From contig JASBRP010000004.1 in assembly GCA_030149365.1 (NCBI GenBank), positions 1-64,000 on the forward strand: 64,000 nt of DNA, given 5' to 3'. This DNA comes from Solimonas sp. GTDB taxonomy: Bacteria > Pseudomonadota > Gammaproteobacteria > Nevskiales > Nevskiaceae. A program made the translations under genes and the position numbers. Positions 50,634 through 61,953 of the stretch are shown here, piece by piece (the first letter of the stretch is position 1; the number at the start of each line of letters is the position of its first letter). The notes below the pieces were generated by a model, which saw only the letters and a list, made by a program, of their open reading frames with translations, had not been told where the DNA came from and did no database searches.

Positions 50634-53600
50634 CTACTTCAGCAACGCCATCGCCTTCAGCAACTGCTCCGCCCGCTCCTCGACCTTCTCCAGGTTGGCG
50701 TACCAGTGCAGGCGCTTCTGGCCTTCCAGTTTCCAGTGCTTGGGCTGGGTCTGGATCAGCTTGATCATCTTCACCGGGTCGATCGTCGTCTGCGGGCCGA
50801 AATCGAAGGCGGCCGAGCGTGCGCCGGCACGCAGCCGCGACAGGCCCAGTACCTGTGCCGCGATGCGCAGGCGCGTGGCGTCGAACAGGCGCTCCGCCGC
50901 CTGCGGCAGCAGGCCGAAGCGGTCGATCATCTCCACCTTCAGCTCATCCAGCTCTGAATCCGTGCCGGCTTCCGCGATGCGCTTGTACAGCGTCAGGCGC
51001 GCGTGCACGTCGGGGATGTAGTCGTCCGGGATCAGGGCCGAGGCGCCCAGGTCCACCTCGCAGTCGGAGCGGCCGAAAGGGCTGTCGTCGATCTTGCCAG
51101 ACCGGATCGCCTTGACGGCGCGCGCCAGCAGGTCGGCGTACATCGTGAAGCCCACTTCCTCGATCTGGCCGGTCTGGTCTTCGCCCAGCAGTTCGCCGGC
51201 ACCGCGGATCTCCAGGTCGTGCGTGGCCAGCGCAAAGCCCGAGCCCAGGTCGCCCAGGGTCTCGATGGCGTCCAGTCGCTTCTGCGCGTCGGCAGACAGT
51301 GACCGCTTGGACGGCACCATGAGATACGCGTAGGCGCGGTGGTGCGAGCGGCCGACGCGGCCGCGCAGCTGGTGCAGCTGGGCCAGGCCCAGGGTATCGG
51401 CGCGGTCGATGACGATGGTGTTGGCGGTCGGCACGTCGATGCCGGACTCGATGATCGTGGTGGCGATCAGGATGTTGAAGCGCTGGTGGTAGAAATCCAG
51501 CATCACCTGTTCCAGCTCGCGCTCGCGCATCTGGCCGTGGGCGTAGCGCACGCGGCCCTCGGGCACCAGTTCCTGGATGCTGCGCGAGAACGGCTCGATG
51601 TCCTTGACCTCGTTGTGCAGGATGTAGACCTGCCCGCCGCGACGCAGCTCGCGCAGGCAGGCCTCGTACACCAGCGTGTTGTTCCACTCGTGCACGGCGG
51701 TCTTGATGGCGATGCGCGATGGTGGCGGCGTGGCGATGATGGAGAGGTCGCGCAGGCCGGCCAGCGACATGTTGAGCGTACGCGGGATCGGCGTGGCGGT
51801 CAGCGTCAGCAGGTCCACCTCGGCGCGCAGGTTCTTCAGCGCCTCCTTGTGGCGCACGCCGAAGCGGTGCTCCTCGTCCACCACCACCAGGCCCAGGTTC
51901 TTGAACTTCACGTCCGGCTGCAGCAGTCGGTGCGTGCCGATCACGATGTCCAGGGCGCCGCTCTCCAGCTCCTTGAGCATCGCCGTCTGTTCTTTCTGCG
52001 TGCGCATGCGCGACAGGCTGCCGACACGGATCGGCCAGCCGGCGAAGCGGTCGGCAAAGTTCTTGGCATGCTGCTCGGCCAGCAGCGTGGTCGGTGCCAA
52101 CATGCAGACCTGGCGGCCGGCGCGGGCGGCGGCGAAGCAGGCGCGCAGCGCCACCTCGGTCTTGCCGAAGCCGACGTCGCCGCAGACCACGCGGTCCATG
52201 GTCTTCTCGCTGCGCAGGTCGTCCAGCACGGCGTCGATGGCCTTCTGCTGGTCGGCCGTCGGCGTGAACGGGAAGCTGTCGCAGAAGCGGGCGTATTCGT
52301 CGTCGTCGAACTCCAGCGCCATGCCCGGCTTGGCGGCGCGGCGCGCCTGGATCTGCAGCAACTCCGCCGCCACGTCCGCCGCCTTCTCGCGCGCCTTGGC
52401 CTGGGCCTTGGACCAGCGCTCCGAGCCCAGCGCATGCAGCGGTGCCTTGTCGTCCTCGCTGCCGGTGTAGCGGTGGATCAGGTTCAGCGAGCCCACCGGC
52501 ACGTAGCGCTTGCCGTCGGCGTATTCCAGCAGCAGGTACTCGGCGACGATGCCGCCGGCATCGAGCTTCTCGAGCCCGCGATAGCGACCCACGCCGTGTT
52601 GCACGTGCACCACCGGCGAGCCGATGGAGAGCGTGGAGAGATCGCGCAGGATGGTTTCCGGGTCGCGGATCTTGGCGCGGCCGCGGCGCGTGTGCATCGG
52701 CGCGCGGGAGCCGAACAGCTGCGACTCGGAGATGATGGCGACGCTGTCGCCCGCATAGCGGAAGCTGTCCTGCAGCGGGCCCAGCACGATGCCGTAACGC
52801 TTGCCGTCGGCCGCGAACTCGGCCCAGTCCTTGTATTCGCGCGTCTGCAGGCCCAGGGGCTTGAGCCAGGCCAGCACCGCCTCGCGGCGGCCGGGGGACT
52901 CCGCCACGAACAGCACGCGCGCGGTGGTCTGCTTCAGCCAGGCGCGCAGGTCGTCGACGCCGGCGGGTGGAGGGGAGGCGTCGATCCCGGCGCGGCGGGT
53001 TTCGTACAGCGCCATCTCGCGCAAGGCCTGGGCCGGCTCCTGGTAGAGGTCCACCGGCTTCAGCAGCGGCCGCTCGATGTCGCCGCGGTAGCGCTCGTAG
53101 CGCTCCTCGATCTGCTGCCAGTCGGTCTGCAGCGCCTGCTCCAGGTCCGCCACCGGCATCAGGATCGAGCCGGGCGGCAGGTAATCGAGCAGTCCATGGG
53201 TATGGTTGAAGAACAGCGGCAGGTAGGCCTCGATACCGCCCGGCATCAGTTTGCGGCTGACCTCGGCGTAGATCTGCGAGCGCGCCGGGTCACCGGGGAA
53301 GTATTCGCGGTAGCGGCGGCGGAAGGTCTCGATGCCCTCGCGGTCGGTGGGGAACTCGCGAGCCGGCAGCAGGCGGATCTCTTCCACCTTGTCGAGGCTA
53401 CGCTGGGTTTCCGGGTCGAAGCTGCGGATCGTCTCGATCTCGTCGTCGAACAGGTCGATGCGGAAGGCCGTGTTGCTGCCCATGGGGAACAGGTCCACCA
53501 GGGCGCCGCGCACGGCGAACTCGCCCTGGGTCTGCACCTCGGAGACGGACTGGTAGCCGGAGGCCACCAGGCGCTCGCGGAAGGCCAGCGGGTCCAGCTT

Positions 53601-53975
53601 GTCGCCGACGCCGAGCTGGAAGCTGCGCCCGGACAGCCAGTCGCGCGGGGGCAGGCGGTAGATCAGCGCATCGGCGGTCGCCAGCAGGATGCCGCGCTGC
53701 AGTTCCGGCAGCCGTGCCAGCGCGCGCAGGCGGTCCGACAGGATCTCCTGGTGCGGCGAGAACTGGTCGTAGGGCAGGACCTCCGTGTCCGGCAGGTGCA
53801 ACAGCGGCAGGCGGCCGGAGAGGAAGAAGCGCAGGTCCTCTTCCAGGCGGTGGGCCTGCTGCTCGTTGCCCGCCAGCACCACCACGGGGCCGTCATGGCC
53901 CAGCGCCAGTTCCACGGCGGCCAGCGCCTGGGCGGCGCTGGAGAGGGGGGTAGGGGCGGTCAAATCAGCGGTCAT
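50634..53975 (-). CDS. mfd: Transcription-repair coupling factor Mfd
   Basis: An 1113-residue SF2 translocase that removes stalled RNA polymerase and recruits UvrA. The N-terminal UvrB-like module (GNEQQAHRLEEDLRFFL and HLPDTEVLPYDQFSPH), the RNA polymerase-interacting region (about 470-540), the helicase with Walker A GDVGFGKTE (about 600), DEEH box (about 695) and TRG motif region, and the C-terminal TRCF domain are in order. It is slightly shorter than E. coli Mfd (1148). ATG 53975 is chosen over a 10-residue longer frame. It is single, transcribed towards the repeat cluster. Confidence 0.96.
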   Translation of the reverse strand: MTADLTAPTPLSSAAQALAAVELALGHDGPVVVLAGNEQQAHRLEEDLRFFLSGRLPLLHLPDTEVLPYDQFSPHQEILSDRLRALARLPELQRGILLATADALIYRLPPRDWLSGRSFQLGVGDKLDPLAFRERLVASGYQSVSEVQTQGEFAVRGALVDLFPMGSNTAFRIDLFDDEIETIRSFDPETQRSLDKVEEIRLLPAREFPTDREGIETFRRRYREYFPGDPARSQIYAEVSRKLMPGGIEAYLPLFFNHTHGLLDYLPPGSILMPVADLEQALQTDWQQIEERYERYRGDIERPLLKPVDLYQEPAQALREMALYETRRAGIDASPPPAGVDDLRAWLKQTTARVLFVAESPGRREAVLAWLKPLGLQTREYKDWAEFAADGKRYGIVLGPLQDSFRYAGDSVAIISESQLFGSRAPMHTRRGRAKIRDPETILRDLSTLSIGSPVVHVQHGVGRYRGLEKLDAGGIVAEYLLLEYADGKRYVPVGSLNLIHRYTGSEDDKAPLHALGSERWSKAQAKAREKAADVAAELLQIQARRAAKPGMALEFDDDEYARFCDSFPFTPTADQQKAIDAVLDDLRSEKTMDRVVCGDVGFGKTEVALRACFAAARAGRQVCMLAPTTLLAEQHAKNFADRFAGWPIRVGSLSRMRTQKEQTAMLKELESGALDIVIGTHRLLQPDVKFKNLGLVVVDEEHRFGVRHKEALKNLRAEVDLLTLTATPIPRTLNMSLAGLRDLSIIATPPPSRIAIKTAVHEWNNTLVYEACLRELRRGGQVYILHNEVKDIEPFSRSIQELVPEGRVRYAHGQMRERELEQVMLDFYHQRFNILIATTIIESGIDVPTANTIVIDRADTLGLAQLHQLRGRVGRSHHRAYAYLMVPSKRSLSADAQKRLDAIETLGDLGSGFALATHDLEIRGAGELLGEDQTGQIEEVGFTMYADLLARAVKAIRSGKIDDSPFGRSDCEVDLGASALIPDDYIPDVHARLTLYKRIAEAGTDSELDELKVEMIDRFGLLPQAAERLFDATRLRIAAQVLGLSRLRAGARSAAFDFGPQTTIDPVKMIKLIQTQPKHWKLEGQKRLHWYANLEKVEERAEQLLKAMALLK

Positions 53976-54022
53976 GACAACGGGTTGGACAAGCAGAGCC
54001 CGCAATTATCTCATGTGCGGGG

Positions 54023-54080
54023 GTAGGAGCCAGCTTGCTGGCGACCTCTTGGCCAGAGTCGCCAGCAAGCTCGCTCCTAC
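54023..54080. repeat. REP-like inverted repeat
   Basis: GTAGGAGCCAGCTTGCTGGC (from 54023) is inverted at the unit ending AAGCTCGCTCCTAC (54080), separated by a short linker. Same family as 8202-8260. It lies between mfd and the small feo-linked gene. Confidence 0.8.
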
Positions 54081-54084
54081 AGGT

Positions 54085-54327
54085 CTAGTGCCGATGGAAC
54101 TTGACCGGCTTCTCGTCCTTGGCGGCGGCCTTGGGCGTGTCGCAACTGCCGCAGCTGTTGCAGCTGCCGCAGCCCCCGGCGGAGCCGGGCTCGGGCGCGG
54201 GCTGGCCGCGCAGGCGCGCCACCAGGCCCGCACGCCACTGCGGCGCCAGCTTGCCCAGTACGACCCACAGGCTCAGCGGCAGGGCGCCGACGATCACCGC
54301 GAGCTCGAACAGGGCGTAGGCCGTCAT
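54085..54327 (-). CDS. Small Cys-rich membrane protein linked to feoB (DUF6587-like)
   Basis: An 80-residue protein with one N-terminal membrane helix (about 5-26) and a cytoplasmic or periplasmic tail containing CGSCNSCGSC (about 53-62), then a Lys-rich end. Small Cys-rich proteins often follow feoB and are proposed to help iron transfer. It lies 3 bp after the feoB stop, so it belongs to the feoAB operon. It is unlike the winged-helix FeoC of enterics. The function is inferred from position only. Confidence 0.8.
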   Translation of the reverse strand: MTAYALFELAVIVGALPLSLWVVLGKLAPQWRAGLVARLRGQPAPEPGSAGGCGSCNSCGSCDTPKAAAKDEKPVKFHRH

Positions 54328-54330
54328 GCG

Positions 54331-56166
54331 TCAGCTCGTTAGCGCCAGGGTGACCTGGTAGGTGATGAACGAGGCCAGGTAGGCCAGGGCGAACAGATAG
54401 CCCGTGGCGATGGCCATGACCCGCCATCCGCCGCCTTCGCGGCGGATGGTGGCCAGGGTGGCCAGGCACTGCGGGGCGTAGACGTACCAGGCCAGCAGCG
54501 ACAGGGCCGTGGCCAGGCTCCACTGGCTGGCGATGATCGGCATCAGCGTGGTGCCGGGGTCCTCCACCGTGGCGGACAGGGCGTAGACCGTGCCCAGGGC
54601 GCTCACCGCGACCTCGCGGGCGGCCAGGCCCGGGATCAGCGCGATGCAGATCTGCCAGTTGAAGCCGATGGGGGCGAAGAAGGGCTGCATCCACTTGCCG
54701 ATCATGCCGGCCAGGCTGTAGTCGATCGCCGCGCCGGTGGCGCCGGCCGGAGGCGCCGGGAAGGTGGACAGGAACCACAGCAGGATCGACAGCGCCAGGA
54801 TCAGGGTACCCACGCGCTTGAGGAAGATGCTGGCGCGTTCCCAGAGGCCGATGGCGATGTCGGCCGGGTTGGGCAGGCGGTAGCTCGGCAGTTCCAGCAG
54901 CAGCGAATGCTCGCTGTGGTCACGGCGCAGCCACTTCATGACGTAGGCCACGATCAGCGCGCTGAGGATGCCGGCGGCGTAGAGCCCGAACAGCACCAGG
55001 CCCTGCAGGTTGAAGATGCCCACGGACTGCTCGGGGATGAAGGCGGCGATCAGCAGGGCATAGACCGGCAGGCGCGCGGAGCAGGTCATCAGTGGCGCCA
55101 CCAGGATCGTGGCGAGGCGGTCGCGCGGGTCCTGGATCGTCCGCGCGGCCATGACGCCGGGGATCGCGCAGGCGAAGCTGGACAGCAGCGGGATGAAGCT
55201 GCGGCCAGTGAGGCCGGCGCCGACCATCATGCGGTCCAGCAGGAAGGCTGCGCGCGGCAGGTAGCCGGACTCTTCCAGCAGCAGGATGAACAGGAACAGG
55301 ATCAGGATCTGCGGCAGGAAGATGATCACGCCGCCCAGGCCGGCGACGATGCCGTCCACCACCAGGCTCTTCAGCAGGCCCTCGGGCATGGCCTCGCCCA
55401 GCGCACCGCCCAGCCAGGCGGCGCCGACGTCGATGCTGTCCATGATCGGCCCGGCCCAGGAGAACACGGCCTGGAAGATGGTGAACATCAGCACCGTGAG
55501 GATGGCGAGGCCGAACACCGGGTGCAGCACGACGCGGTCGATGGCGTCGTCGATGCGCGCGGTGCGTTCCGGCACGCTCACCGCCGAGGACAGCAGGCGG
55601 CTGACCTCGGCGTGCAGGTCGGCGCCTTCCGGCAGGGGTGCCGGCAGCGGCGGCATCTGGCCGTCGAGCTGCTTCACCAGCGCCTCGGCGCCGTTGCGGC
55701 GCACGGCGACGGTCTGCACCACCGGGATACCGAGGCCTTCCTGCAGCTTGGCCACGTCGATGCGGATGCCGCGGCGCTCGGCGGCGTCGCACATGTTCAG
55801 GGTCAGCAGCATCGGCAGGCCCAGGCGCTGCAGTTCCAGCACGAAGCGCAGGTGCAGGCGCAGGTTGGTGGCGTCCACCACGCAGACCAGCAGGTCCGGG
55901 CGCGCCTCGCCCTCGAAGCGGCCCAGGCAGACGTCGCGGGTGACCGCCTCGTCGGGGCTGGTGGCGGCCAGGCTGTAGGCGCCCGGCAGGTCCAGCACCT
56001 GGATATGGCGGCCGGAGGGCGCGGCGAAGCGGCCTTCCTTGCGCTCCACGGTGACGCCGGCGTAGTTCGCCACCTTCTGGCGGCTGCCGGTCAGGCGGTT
56101 GAACAGCGCGGTCTTGCCGCAGTTGGGGTTGCCCACCAGGGCGATGCGCAGGGCGGCCTCGCTCAT
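54331..56166 (-). CDS. feoB: Ferrous iron transporter FeoB
   Basis: A 611-residue inner-membrane Fe(II) transporter. The N-terminal G domain has G1 GNPNCGKTALF (12-22), the NYAGVTVE switch, DLPGAYSL and NMCD, and the C-terminal part has paired Gate cores with Cys-containing helices (SSFACAIPGVMAAR and LMTCSARLPVYALL). It is shorter than E. coli FeoB (773) because the linker and last helices are reduced, as in other compact FeoBs. It overlaps feoA by 4 bp (ATGA) and is followed by the Cys-rich protein. A candidate Fur box lies before feoA. Confidence 0.95.
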   Translation of the reverse strand: MSEAALRIALVGNPNCGKTALFNRLTGSRQKVANYAGVTVERKEGRFAAPSGRHIQVLDLPGAYSLAATSPDEAVTRDVCLGRFEGEARPDLLVCVVDATNLRLHLRFVLELQRLGLPMLLTLNMCDAAERRGIRIDVAKLQEGLGIPVVQTVAVRRNGAEALVKQLDGQMPPLPAPLPEGADLHAEVSRLLSSAVSVPERTARIDDAIDRVVLHPVFGLAILTVLMFTIFQAVFSWAGPIMDSIDVGAAWLGGALGEAMPEGLLKSLVVDGIVAGLGGVIIFLPQILILFLFILLLEESGYLPRAAFLLDRMMVGAGLTGRSFIPLLSSFACAIPGVMAARTIQDPRDRLATILVAPLMTCSARLPVYALLIAAFIPEQSVGIFNLQGLVLFGLYAAGILSALIVAYVMKWLRRDHSEHSLLLELPSYRLPNPADIAIGLWERASIFLKRVGTLILALSILLWFLSTFPAPPAGATGAAIDYSLAGMIGKWMQPFFAPIGFNWQICIALIPGLAAREVAVSALGTVYALSATVEDPGTTLMPIIASQWSLATALSLLAWYVYAPQCLATLATIRREGGGWRVMAIATGYLFALAYLASFITYQVTLALTS

Positions 56167-56411
56167 GCCTGGGCCTCCGCCAGCTTCACCGATACGCGCG
56201 CCGCCTCGGCGCGGCGCAGCGCGAAGCGGGTGTAGCCGATCTGCACCAGCAGCGGCTCGCGGCCCGCCGGGCCCTGCGCAGTGACCCGCACCGGCTCGCC
56301 GGCCACGAAGCCCAGCTCCCGCAGGCGCACGGCGATGGGATCGCCGGCCGAGACATCCTGGACTCCGACCACGACGGCGGGAGTGTTGCGAGGCAGCTCG
56401 GACAGGGTCAT
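56163..56411 (-). CDS. feoA: Ferrous iron transport protein A
   Basis: An 82-residue SH3-like protein, part of the Feo complex. The core LRELGFVAGEPVRVTAQGPAG (in pieces) and a C-terminal VQIGYTRFALRRAEAARV match FeoA. It is the first gene of feoAB, overlapping feoB. The start at 56411 is the only reasonable Met. Confidence 0.92.
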   Translation of the reverse strand: MTLSELPRNTPAVVVGVQDVSAGDPIAVRLRELGFVAGEPVRVTAQGPAGREPLLVQIGYTRFALRRAEAARVSVKLAEAQA

Positions 56412-56430
56412 GTTCGGTTAGCGGCAGCTA

Positions 56431-56449
56431 GATAAGAATGATTTGCATT
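56431..56449. promoter_or_regulatory. Candidate Fur box upstream of feoA
   Basis: GATAAGAATGATTTGCATT agrees with the 19-bp Fur consensus at about 10 positions, mostly in the left half. It is 20 bp upstream of feoA, the usual place for iron repression of feo genes. The match is moderate, and promoter hexamers are not clear. Confidence 0.5.
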
Positions 56450-56492
56450 GTAACCCTGACAGCCGAAGGGTGCCTATGTTCCCGAAACGGCA

Positions 56493-56523
56493 AATCCCGC
56501 CCCAGCGAGGCTGAGGCGGGATT
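56493..56523. terminator. Hairpin between feoA and clpB
   Basis: AATCCCGCC (56493-56501) and GGCGGGATT (56515-56523) form a 9-bp stem. A TGTTTTGTT tract follows on the + strand and TTTGCCGTTTCG on the reverse strand. It might terminate clpB transcripts, which end 180 bp away across a repeat, but could also be a repeat unit. Confidence 0.4.
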
Positions 56524-56536
56524 CGGCTGTTTTGTT

Positions 56537-56693
56537 CCCTCGCCCGCTTGTGACCGGAGGAAATCCCCGTGGGACGGGAGAGGGGTAGGGGAGAGGGTTT
56601 CTGTAGAACCGGGCTTGGGTCAGCTTTCGTGCAGTTTCACAGAAACCCTCTCCCGGCCCTCCGGGCCACCCTCTCCCGCAAGCGGGCGAGGGG
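56537..56693. repeat. Compound inverted repeat (same family as 21887-22062)
   Basis: CCCTCGCCCGCTTG (56538 onward) and the inverse ending CAAGCGGGCGAGGG (56693) bound the element. Interior GAGAGGGTTTCTGTAGAA is shared with the 21.9-kb element, and AGAAACCCTCTCCCGG is its inverse. No gene is present. Confidence 0.8.
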
Positions 56694-56703
56694 ACAGATC
56701 GGC

Positions 56704-59301
<2,598 letters not shown>

Positions 59302-59449
59302 GGCAAGGGTCACTCAGTTGAATGGTACTGACCTGAATCTGGTGGCTTTGCGGGCGGGTTCAAGGGCTTGGGGTGGACCCGATTCGGTCTGCAGGTCGTC
59401 GCGGGACCGGCCGACCGAGATAGTCGATTGACCAGGCCGAAATTCTTGA

Positions 59450-59523
59450 AGCGTAGGGCGGGAAAGCGCAGCGCATCCCGCCTTCGGGCTGCTCCTCCAG
59501 GCGGGATGCGCTTTCCCGCCCTA
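59450..59523. repeat. GTAGGGCGGGAAAGCG inverted repeat
   Basis: GTAGGGCGGGAAAGCGCAGC and the following GCATCCCGCC are inverted as GGCGGGATGC and GCTTTCCCGCCCTAC, with a short loop (TTCGGGCTGCTCCTCC). Repeats of this kind are widespread in Gammaproteobacteria. It separates higBA from clpB. Confidence 0.8.
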
Positions 59524-59536
59524 CTGCGCCTTCAAG

Positions 59537-59839
59537 CTAAGCCGCCTTGTTCCCCGCCCAAGGCTTGATCTTGGCTAGTGTCTTGGACATGGCGTCCTTC
59601 GCTATTTCGGTGTCATAGCGGGCCTGGCCACGCAGCCAGTAGCCATCCGACAGGCCGAAGAAGCGGCACAGGCGAAGGTCGGTATCGGCCGTGATCGCGC
59701 GGCGGCCGGCGATGATCTCGCCGATGCGCTGGGCAGGCACGCCGAGCTCCTTGGCAAGGCGATACTGGCTGATCTCCATCGGCTTGAGGAATTCTTCCAG
59801 GAGAATCTCGCCAGGGGTGATGGGTGCAAGCTTGGGCAT
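59537..59839 (-). CDS. higA: HigA-type antitoxin, HTH (XRE)
   Basis: A 100-residue antitoxin. The helix-turn-helix spans about 24-50 (ISQYRLAKELGVPAQRIGEI). The start motif TPGEILLEEFLKPM is typical of HigA. A very strong AAGGAGGA ribosome site precedes ATG 59839. It should neutralise HigB and repress the shared promoter. It is the second gene of the pair, 11 bp after higB. Confidence 0.9.
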   Translation of the reverse strand: MPKLAPITPGEILLEEFLKPMEISQYRLAKELGVPAQRIGEIIAGRRAITADTDLRLCRFFGLSDGYWLRGQARYDTEIAKDAMSKTLAKIKPWAGNKAA

Positions 59840-59850
59840 GGGATCCTCCT

Positions 59851-60129
59851 TCAGTGATAGTCCACAATCTCGACGTCTTCGGCGGCGCCATCGTTCCAGC
59901 GGAAGCACACACGGAACTGGTCGTTGATACGGATGCTGTGCTGGCCGTTACGGTTGCCTCTCAAGGCCTCCAGCCGGTTGCCCGGAGGCACTCTCAGGTC
60001 ATCGAGTCTTTCCGATTGATGCAACTGTTCCAGCTTGCGTCGCGCCCCAGCTTCGAAGTTGACGAAGCGGCGCACGCGATGGCGGTTGAACAGCCTTTCC
60101 GTGTCGGCGCACTTGAACGACCTAATCAT
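59851..60129 (-). CDS. higB: HigB-type toxin, RelE superfamily
   Basis: A 92-residue mRNA-interferase-type toxin. Residues 50-92 (GNRLEALRGNRNGQHSIRINDQFRVCFRW in pieces, then VEIVDYH) are the conserved HigB C-terminus with basic active-site residues. It precedes the antitoxin, the reverse of most TA pairs, which is normal for higBA. The ATG at 60129 lies at the predicted transcription start, so the message may be leaderless. In related systems it cleaves translated mRNAs on the ribosome. Confidence 0.9.
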   Translation of the reverse strand: MIRSFKCADTERLFNRHRVRRFVNFEAGARRKLEQLHQSERLDDLRVPPGNRLEALRGNRNGQHSIRINDQFRVCFRWNDGAAEDVEIVDYH

Positions 60130-60134
60130 GGCAT

Positions 60135-60163
60135 ATAATAACGCCGTGCGTTAATAACGTAAA
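60135..60163 (-). promoter_or_regulatory. higBA promoter with operator in its spacer
   Basis: On the reverse strand, TTTACG (60158-60163), a 17-bp spacer and TATTAT (60135-60140) make a good sigma-70 promoter. The spacer contains an inverted repeat, AACGC-CGT-GCGTT on the + strand (about 60140-60152), extended by TAAT-like arms. The -10 ends about 6 bp before the higB ATG, so little or no leader is expected. An operator in this place suits HigA autorepression. Confidence 0.7.
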
Positions 60164-60223
60164 GCGTGATTATGTATCGCGAAAAGCATTGAAAGCTTTC
60201 GGATTTCTTCGGGGGCAACGAGG

Positions 60224-61042
60224 TCAGGTTGGTTTGCCTTCCCGCTCCCTTCTCGTCGTCAGCCACCACCCCACCACCACGCCCAGCGACACGATCAGGA
60301 TCATCAGGGTCGCCAAGGCGTTGATCTTGGGGCTCAGGCCCAGGCGCACGGACGAAAAGACCTTGATCGGCAGGGTGGTGGAGTCCGGGCCGGCGAGGAA
60401 GCTGGCGATCACCACGTCGTCCAGCGACAGGGTGAAGGCCAGCAGCCAGCCGGACACCAGGGACGGGGCGATGATCGGCAGGGTGATCAGGAAGAACACC
60501 TTGAGGCGGTTGGCGCCCAGGTCCATCGCGGCTTCTTCCAGGGAGCGGTCCAGTTCCTGCAGGCGCGAGGACACCACCACGGTGACGAAGGACAGCGTCA
60601 GCGTGACATGGGCGATCCAGATCGCGATCACGCCCTTGGAGGGCACGCCCAGCATGGCGCCGGCGGAGACCAGCATCAGCAGGATCGACAGGCCCAGGAT
60701 CACCTCGGGCATCACCAGCGGGGCGGTGATCAGCGCGCCGAAGGCGGTCTTGCCGGGAAAGCGGTGGAAGCGCGTCATCACCAGGGCGGCCATGGTGCCG
60801 AGCACGGTGGAGGCGCAGGCGGTCCAGAACGCGATCTTGAGGCTGACCCAGGCGGCGGCCAGGATCTGGCGGTCGCGGAACAGCTCGCCGTACCACTTGG
60901 TGGAGAAGCCGGACCAGACCGTGGCCAGGCGCGACTCGTTGAACGAGTAGACCATCAGCAGCACGATCGGCAGGTACAGGAAGGCGAAGCCCAGCAGCAG
61001 GACCGACCGCCCCGCCCAGCGCTGCCCGGGGGTGGCCTTCAT
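60224..61042 (-). CDS. potI: Putrescine/spermidine ABC transporter permease PotI
   Basis: A 272-residue inner-membrane permease with six helices. The EAA loop (EELDRSLEEAAMDLGANRLKVFFLITLPII, in pieces) docks the ATPase. It pairs with PotH, whose gene it overlaps by 4 bp. The order potF-G-H-I (reverse strand) is the classic putrescine uptake operon. It is the last gene in the operon, ending 95 bp from the higBA promoter. Confidence 0.92.
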   Translation of the reverse strand: MKATPGQRWAGRSVLLLGFAFLYLPIVLLMVYSFNESRLATVWSGFSTKWYGELFRDRQILAAAWVSLKIAFWTACASTVLGTMAALVMTRFHRFPGKTAFGALITAPLVMPEVILGLSILLMLVSAGAMLGVPSKGVIAIWIAHVTLTLSFVTVVVSSRLQELDRSLEEAAMDLGANRLKVFFLITLPIIAPSLVSGWLLAFTLSLDDVVIASFLAGPDSTTLPIKVFSSVRLGLSPKINALATLMILIVSLGVVVGWWLTTRREREGKPT

Positions 61043-61953
61043 CGGGCCTCCATCTGCCGCTGCTGCTGGCGGTTGAAGATCACGATGGGGATCAGCAGCA
61101 GGAGCAGCAGCACGGTGGCCACGGCCGCGGCGGCCGGCCAGTCACGGTTGTTGAAGAACTCGCTCCACAGCACGCGGCCGATCATCAGGGTGTCCGGTCC
61201 GCCGAGCATCTCGGGGATCACGAACTCGCCGATGGCGGGGATCATCACCAGCATGCAGCCGGCGATCACGCCGGCGCGCGACAGCGGCCAGGTGATGCGC
61301 CAGAAGGCCTGCCACGGCCGTGCGCCCAGGTCGTAGGCGGCCTCCAGCAGGCGGTGGTCGAGCTTCACCAGGGTGGCGTACAGCGGCAGGATCATGAACG
61401 GCAGGTAGCAGTAGACGATGCCGATGTAGGCCGCCGCCGGGGTATAGAGGATCTGCAGCGGCTCGCTGACCAGGCCCATGCCCATCAGCAGGCGGTTGAG
61501 GATGCCGTTGCCGTCGAGGATGCCGATCCAGGCGTAGACGCGGATCAGGAAGGAGGTCCAGGACGGCAGGATCACCAGCATCAGCGCGATGTTGCGCGCG
61601 GAGGGGCTCATGCGTGCGATGGAGTAGGCCATCGGGTAGCCGATCAGCAGGCACAGCAGGGTGGAGATGGCGGCTATCTTGACCGAGCTGAGGTAGGCCA
61701 CCACGTACTGCGAGTCGCTGACCAGCTTGAGGTAGTTGGCCAGGTTCAGGCGCAGCGTCAGCGCGTTGTCGATGTACTCCAGCACCGGCGTGTACGGCGG
61801 CATGGCGATGGCCATGCGCGTGAACGAGATCTTCAGCACGATCAGGAACGGGATCGCGAAGAACAGGATCAGCCAGAGGTAGGGCCCGGCGATCACGGCC
61901 CAGCGGGGCTGCGGCGCCCAGCGGCGCAGCGCGGCGCGCAGCTCCTCGTTCAC
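61039..61953 (-). CDS. potH: Putrescine ABC transporter permease PotH
   Basis: A 304-residue permease. The EAA motif (EAAYDLGARPWQAFWRITWPL) and six membrane helices are visible, with the first at about 22-45. The N-terminal cytoplasmic part is short and basic. It overlaps potG and potI by 4 bp each. Confidence 0.92.
   Translation of the reverse strand: MNEELRAALRRWAPQPRWAVIAGPYLWLILFFAIPFLIVLKISFTRMAIAMPPYTPVLEYIDNALTLRLNLANYLKLVSDSQYVVAYLSSVKIAAISTLLCLLIGYPMAYSIARMSPSARNIALMLVILPSWTSFLIRVYAWIGILDGNGILNRLLMGMGLVSEPLQILYTPAAAYIGIVYCYLPFMILPLYATLVKLDHRLLEAAYDLGARPWQAFWRITWPLSRAGVIAGCMLVMIPAIGEFVIPEMLGGPDTLMIGRVLWSEFFNNRDWPAAAAVATVLLLLLLIPIVIFNRQQQRQMEAR

Noticed and set aside
51339-54026. An 895-codon frame opposite mfd
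   Set aside because: Antisense to Mfd with Ala/Val/Gln/His-rich nonsense composition.
60126-60896. A second frame overlapping potI and the higBA promoter
   Set aside because: The product is Arg/Pro-rich shadow sequence; the potI frame has the permease helices and EAA motif.
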